Shown here in pieces: positions 63,701 through 64,000 of a DNA stretch of 64,000 nt. The notes under the pieces were generated by a model. That model saw only the letters and a program-made list of their open reading frames with translations, searched no databases and was not told the origin of the DNA. The first letter of the stretch is position 1. The number at the start of each line of letters is the position of its first letter. The DNA is from Caldilineaceae bacterium (lineage in GTDB: Bacteria > Chloroflexota > Anaerolineae > Caldilineales > Caldilineaceae). The stretch is taken from the NCBI GenBank assembly GCA_020634755.1, contig JACKBC010000034.1, positions 1-64,000 on the forward strand. Direction: 5' to 3'. The position numbers and the translations under genes were made by a program.

Positions 63701-64000
63701 AGGACCCCATTTTCACCGTTTCCGCTAATCAGATTACGCTGTTCTTCTGATGTGTGGCCAATTGTGTTGTCGCTTGCCCCGTCAATTAACACAACGCCAT
63801 TCTTCCCATTGGGCAGTGCTGTGTCGCCTGAGTGATTAACGCCAATATTGTTGCCTACTACTTGATTAGAGTTACTCTTGATATTTATGCCATTTTCATC
63901 ATTTTGGGCGAAATAATTGGTCTGATTTTGTGCGCGTGACCCACCGATCTGGCAACCGCCCGACCCTTTTTCAAGAACAAGCCCATCGCTATGAAATCTC
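60712..64000 (-). CDS. beta-helix repeat protein with clostripain-type peptidase domain (5' end outside window)
   Basis: An open frame of more than 1095 aa that continues past the right edge, so signal peptide and start are not seen. The N-terminal part is a long right-handed beta-helix of IxGNxIGxxxxG units (NTIGGNAPNEGNFISGNSLS, NEIRGNLIGSTKDG). A C11 clostripain-like domain follows: WTFLFYMNGDSDLHDFIL, catalytic His in LLSIVDHGGGWIPGG and Cys in VVFYDVCLMGMIEVAYEL. A C-terminal Ig-like segment (PPESALTIEGEF, AVQATDKAANEEPM) ends it. Probably a secreted or surface protease. It is not motif-bearing, and its link to the island is only by position. Confidence 0.85.
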   Translation of the reverse strand, partial: RFHSDGLVLEKGSGGCQIGGSRAQNQTNYFAQNDENGINIKSNSNQVVGNNIGVNHSGDTALPNGKNGVVLIDGASDNTIGHTSEEQRNLISGNGENGVLIKGANTDNNRIIGNYIGVEIDGKIEIPNGIAGIAIHDQAKNNTIGGNAPNEGNFISGNSLSGIFFTDIGTSGNIVVSNFIGTNVDGTLDTFDHQLNGIIITDGASGNFIGNTMGAGSNVISGNHLSGIKIFGADTSLNEIRGNLIGSTKDGLGVLPNGLHGVEITGEAHDNVIGGSYTLGQGNLLSGNMNHGVVINGSAHDNRVLGNLIGPDITGNKSLGNHPFGGIDISNGAHDNDIGGLSNAEGNTISGNQTDGVAIFHEIAGEFTPRNQILGNRIGIALNGDNPLPNQGPGIFNGLGAQETKIEKNIIAYNKESGIFLPDCKNFNITQNQIYSNIEGGITYEIGNDTCSKPPQIRVTSVGVTETITGNYSISIPVQGVRIEFYSDDNDQGRFFEGSTQTDAAGRFTFTKNGGFSGNNITAIAIDGAGNTSQFSEPSRIEWTFLFYMNGDSDLHDFILDTIDNLKGSGESPRANVLALVDILTPTATLSGTVLYDLTSGVPIELNSSPAEKNMGDPQTLIDFVTMGRELYPSRHVLLSIVDHGGGWIPGGEESPWGSGILYRKRAWSGGSSGLSWDVTAEYDYLSSAEMRQAMAQITTNDNPLDVVFYDVCLMGMIEVAYELRDYASYFVSSQNIGWAPAGPQNRYIQTISDLPPNATPERVASLLVEAYAGSLPEQEHPFTLSAVDLSKLPGLVTAINGLADVLTPTLSSVDGAMQMHTAYSNTQKLDYDGDLMIEPATDGFVDIYDFALKVNNVYEVESIKSAAQRVISEVDSAIVAEIHKEGNPWLFPERTWDLGNVHGLSIFLPLGENLDLAVLVSDEISATTPISRNLSLRETYTITELQFVRDTNWDALIDQYYTILGDQVPMTVTDGPVTGLQEVDITPPESALTIEGEFEIGKNVTLTWSSQDLQSGIESISILHQNFGQEWKVIETPNKSSGQTTVVLASKCTNRFAVQATDKAANEEPMIYGKNVVEIDVAGCDRISLPFTAR

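Noticed and set aside
1..64000. rRNA or tRNA genes, replication origin, phage attachment sites
   Set aside because: None seen by eye on either strand; prophage borders lie outside the window or are not recognisable.

Overview
The window looks like an accessory, conflict-system island from a moderately GC-rich bacterium. The density of NACHT and NB-ARC STAND ATPases, TPR proteins, caspase-like peptidases and a diversity-generating retroelement (DGR) resembles large multicellular or filamentous bacteria such as Chloroflexota or Cyanobacteria. I favour Chloroflexota, but this is inference from gene content; there is no rRNA or other taxonomic marker. Almost every gene lies on the minus strand. 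Exceptions are a toxin-antitoxin pair (6.8-7.5 kb) and a STAND/caspase pair (53.4-57.5 kb).

Layout. 1-5.5 kb: a prophage packaging module (small and large terminase, MT-A70 methyltransferase, portal, start of the next gene). 5.5-7.5 kb: an Mrr-type endonuclease gene pair and a RelB/PIN toxin-antitoxin operon. 7.5-12.1 kb: a three-gene operon of a membrane TPR protein, a WD40 lipoprotein and a small motif-bearing protein. 12.2-24.3 kb: a type I restriction-modification locus (hsdM, hsdS, DUF559 protein, hsdR, YgjP-like metallopeptidase) headed by a STAND ATPase with 13 near-identical TPRs, followed by a frameshifted hsdR relic. 24.3-27.8 kb: an NB-ARC/TPR gene broken by an IS200 remnant. 27.8-32.5 kb: a DUF4011-type helicase/nuclease. 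32.9-39.1 kb: a motif-bearing membrane protein, an NB-ARC/TPR protein, a caspase and an alpha/beta hydrolase. 39.4-60.6 kb: a DGR with its template repeat (TR), avd and reverse transcriptase, and four target genes encoding NACHT ATPases with C-terminal FGE-sulfatase/C-type-lectin sensor domains. 60.7 kb to the end: a secreted beta-helix/clostripain protein cut by the window edge.

How it may work together. Two short Gly/Asn/Gln-rich motif families recur in about 14 proteins: A, of the form FDQxxQxVxGxQxNVAGD, and B, of the form RGVxIGGNxxxSPIxTGDxN. A third, weaker motif C (IAQASGGG) links an adjacent STAND/caspase pair. They occur at the N-termini of the ATPases and just after the protease domain of both caspases, which carry all classes. 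The simplest model is a homotypic, possibly amyloid-like, adaptor code. It would couple many diversified NACHT/FGE receptors and membrane sensors to a few death effectors (two caspases, one lipase-like hydrolase).

The DGR evidence is direct. By hand count about 61 of 64 differences between the TR and the four variable repeats fall at template adenines, and each variable repeat, but not the TR, is followed by hairpins. The reverse transcriptase is now split by an 81-bp MITE-like insertion between the SQ motif and the catalytic FVDD motif, so diversification is probably frozen in this strain.
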